Positions 14,636-15,511 of a stretch of DNA of 15,511 nucleotides are shown piece by piece (position 1 is the first letter of the stretch; each line of letters begins with the position of its first letter). Origin of the DNA: an uncultured Eubacterium sp. (GTDB taxonomy: Bacteria > Bacillota > Clostridia > Peptostreptococcales > Anaerovoracaceae). Position numbers and translations under genes: made by a program. The stretch spans positions 1-15,511 of the forward strand of contig UQRM01000042.1 in assembly GCA_900543485.1 (NCBI GenBank), written 5' to 3'. The notes under the pieces were generated by a model. That model was not told the origin of the DNA, did no database searches, and saw nothing but the letters and a program-made list of their open reading frames with translations.

Positions 14636-15511
14636 CTACATGTTTTTCAAAAACGCCTTATATCCTCTGTATGCCTCATATACATCGGCTTTGCTGGTTA
14701 TCTCCCACGGAGCGTGCATGCATAGTACAGCCACACCGCTGTCGATGACTTCCATGCCATAGTTGGCCATGATATAGGCGATGGTCCCTCCGCCGCCCGC
14801 GTCCACCTTACCCAGCTCAGCGAACTGATAGGCTACTTCGTCATCATCCAGAGCCTTTCGCAGCGCCGCGATATACTCGGCGTTGGCGTCGTTGGATCCG
14901 CTCTTACCGCGGCTGCCGGTGAATTTATTGAATACCGGGCCTCTGGCAAAAAAGGCGGAGCTTCTCTTCTCGAATACTTCCGCGTACATAGGATCATAGG
15001 CCGCGCTCACATCTGAGGACAACATCCTTGAATTCTGCAGCGTTCTTCTCACCTTGATGTCCGCACATTCACCCATCAGCAGCAGGATCTCCGCCACGAT
15101 GTTCTCAAAGAATCTGGAATGCATCCCGGTGGCACCTACGCTGCCGATCTCCTCCTTGTCTACCAGCACGCAGCAAGCTGTCTTTTCTACCGACTCTGTG
15201 TCCAGCATAGCGAAAAGTGACGTGAAGGCGCACACTCTGTCGTCCTGACCGTAAGCCATGATCATGCTCCTGTCGAACCCCATCTCTCTGGCTTTTCCCG
15301 CCGGCACGATCTCCAGCTCTGCGGAGACGAAGTCTTCCTCCGTCATGCCGTATCTATCTTTCAGCAGATCCAGGATATTCTTCTTTACGGCTTCCTTTTC
15401 CTTGTCTGTCACGCCGTCTTTTTTCCCCGCCGGCCGGCTTCCCACCAGCAGATCCAGCTTCTCGCCTTCTATGACGATGCCGGCCTTTTTCTCCATCTGC
15501 TTCGCAGCCAG
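14636..15511 (-). CDS. M18 family aminopeptidase, N-terminal part outside the window
   Basis: The C-terminal 291 residues of a zinc metallo-aminopeptidase of the M18 (aspartyl aminopeptidase) family; full-length members are about 430-480 residues, so roughly the first third is missing. The reading frame stays open to the window edge, so the internal Met at 15496 is not the start. Visible active-site blocks, numbered within the fragment: GQDDR (88-92), DKEEIGSVGATG (118-129), SSDVSAAYDP (165-174), NDANAEY and the closing MHAPWE (265-270) with a metal-binding His. These are complete and intact. It probably removes N-terminal acidic or other residues from cytoplasmic peptides. It is convergent with the Rpn-family gene, and the palindromic terminator lies about 90 bp beyond its stop. 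Confidence 0.93.
   Translation of the reverse strand: MAAKQMEKKAGIVIEGEKLDLLVGSRPAGKKDGVTDKEKEAVKKNILDLLKDRYGMTEEDFVSAELEIVPAGKAREMGFDRSMIMAYGQDDRVCAFTSLFAMLDTESVEKTACCVLVDKEEIGSVGATGMHSRFFENIVAEILLLMGECADIKVRRTLQNSRMLSSDVSAAYDPMYAEVFEKRSSAFFARGPVFNKFTGSRGKSGSNDANAEYIAALRKALDDDEVAYQFAELGKVDAGGGGTIAYIMANYGMEVIDSGVAVLCMHAPWEITSKADVYEAYRGYKAFLKNM

Overview
The window reads as chromosomal DNA of a low-to-mid GC anaerobic Bacillota, most likely a clostridial (Eubacteriales-type) organism. The signs are strong GGAGG-type ribosome binding sites, GTG and TTG starts beside ATG, a Bacillus-type LexA operator (GAAC-N4-GTTC), and a gene set typical of Clostridia: a U32 protein, a DUF2156 protein, an AIM24-like protein, the TIGR03915/TIGR03916 pair, an Rpn-family nuclease and an M18 aminopeptidase. 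The species cannot be named from the sequence. No RNA gene, CRISPR array, insertion sequence or prophage was seen. Both ends cut through genes.

Layout: the 3'-truncated U32 gene (minus, 1-1097) diverges from an AI-2E-family membrane protein (plus, 1207-2484). A bidirectional terminator separates that gene from the minus-strand glnS-malic enzyme unit (5461-2650). Upstream of glnS lie the terminator and gene of an acetyl-CoA acetyltransferase, then DUF2156, an isochorismatase-fold hydrolase and surE (all minus, 5588-9113). Next come a sirtuin deacetylase and an AIM24-family protein (minus, 9290-10773).

The most interesting part is 10965-13314. Two translationally overlapping genes encode a radical SAM protein with a helix-hairpin-helix tail (TIGR03916 type) and its usual partner (TIGR03915/DUF4130 type), a poorly characterised pair suspected to repair or modify DNA. 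Their promoter (TTGAAC, 17 bp, TATAAT) is overlapped by a perfect LexA operator, with two one-mismatch copies just upstream. This predicts that the pair belongs to the SOS response, which would be direct regulatory support for a DNA-damage role. The radical SAM protein also carries an apparent hydrophilic insert of about 65 residues.

The right end holds a divergent Rpn-family PD-(D/E)XK nuclease (plus, TTG start, 13611-14474), a perfectly self-complementary terminator, and the C-terminal part of an M18 aminopeptidase (minus) running off the window. Apart from the LexA-linked pair, most genes are housekeeping metabolism, translation and nucleotide or protein turnover.
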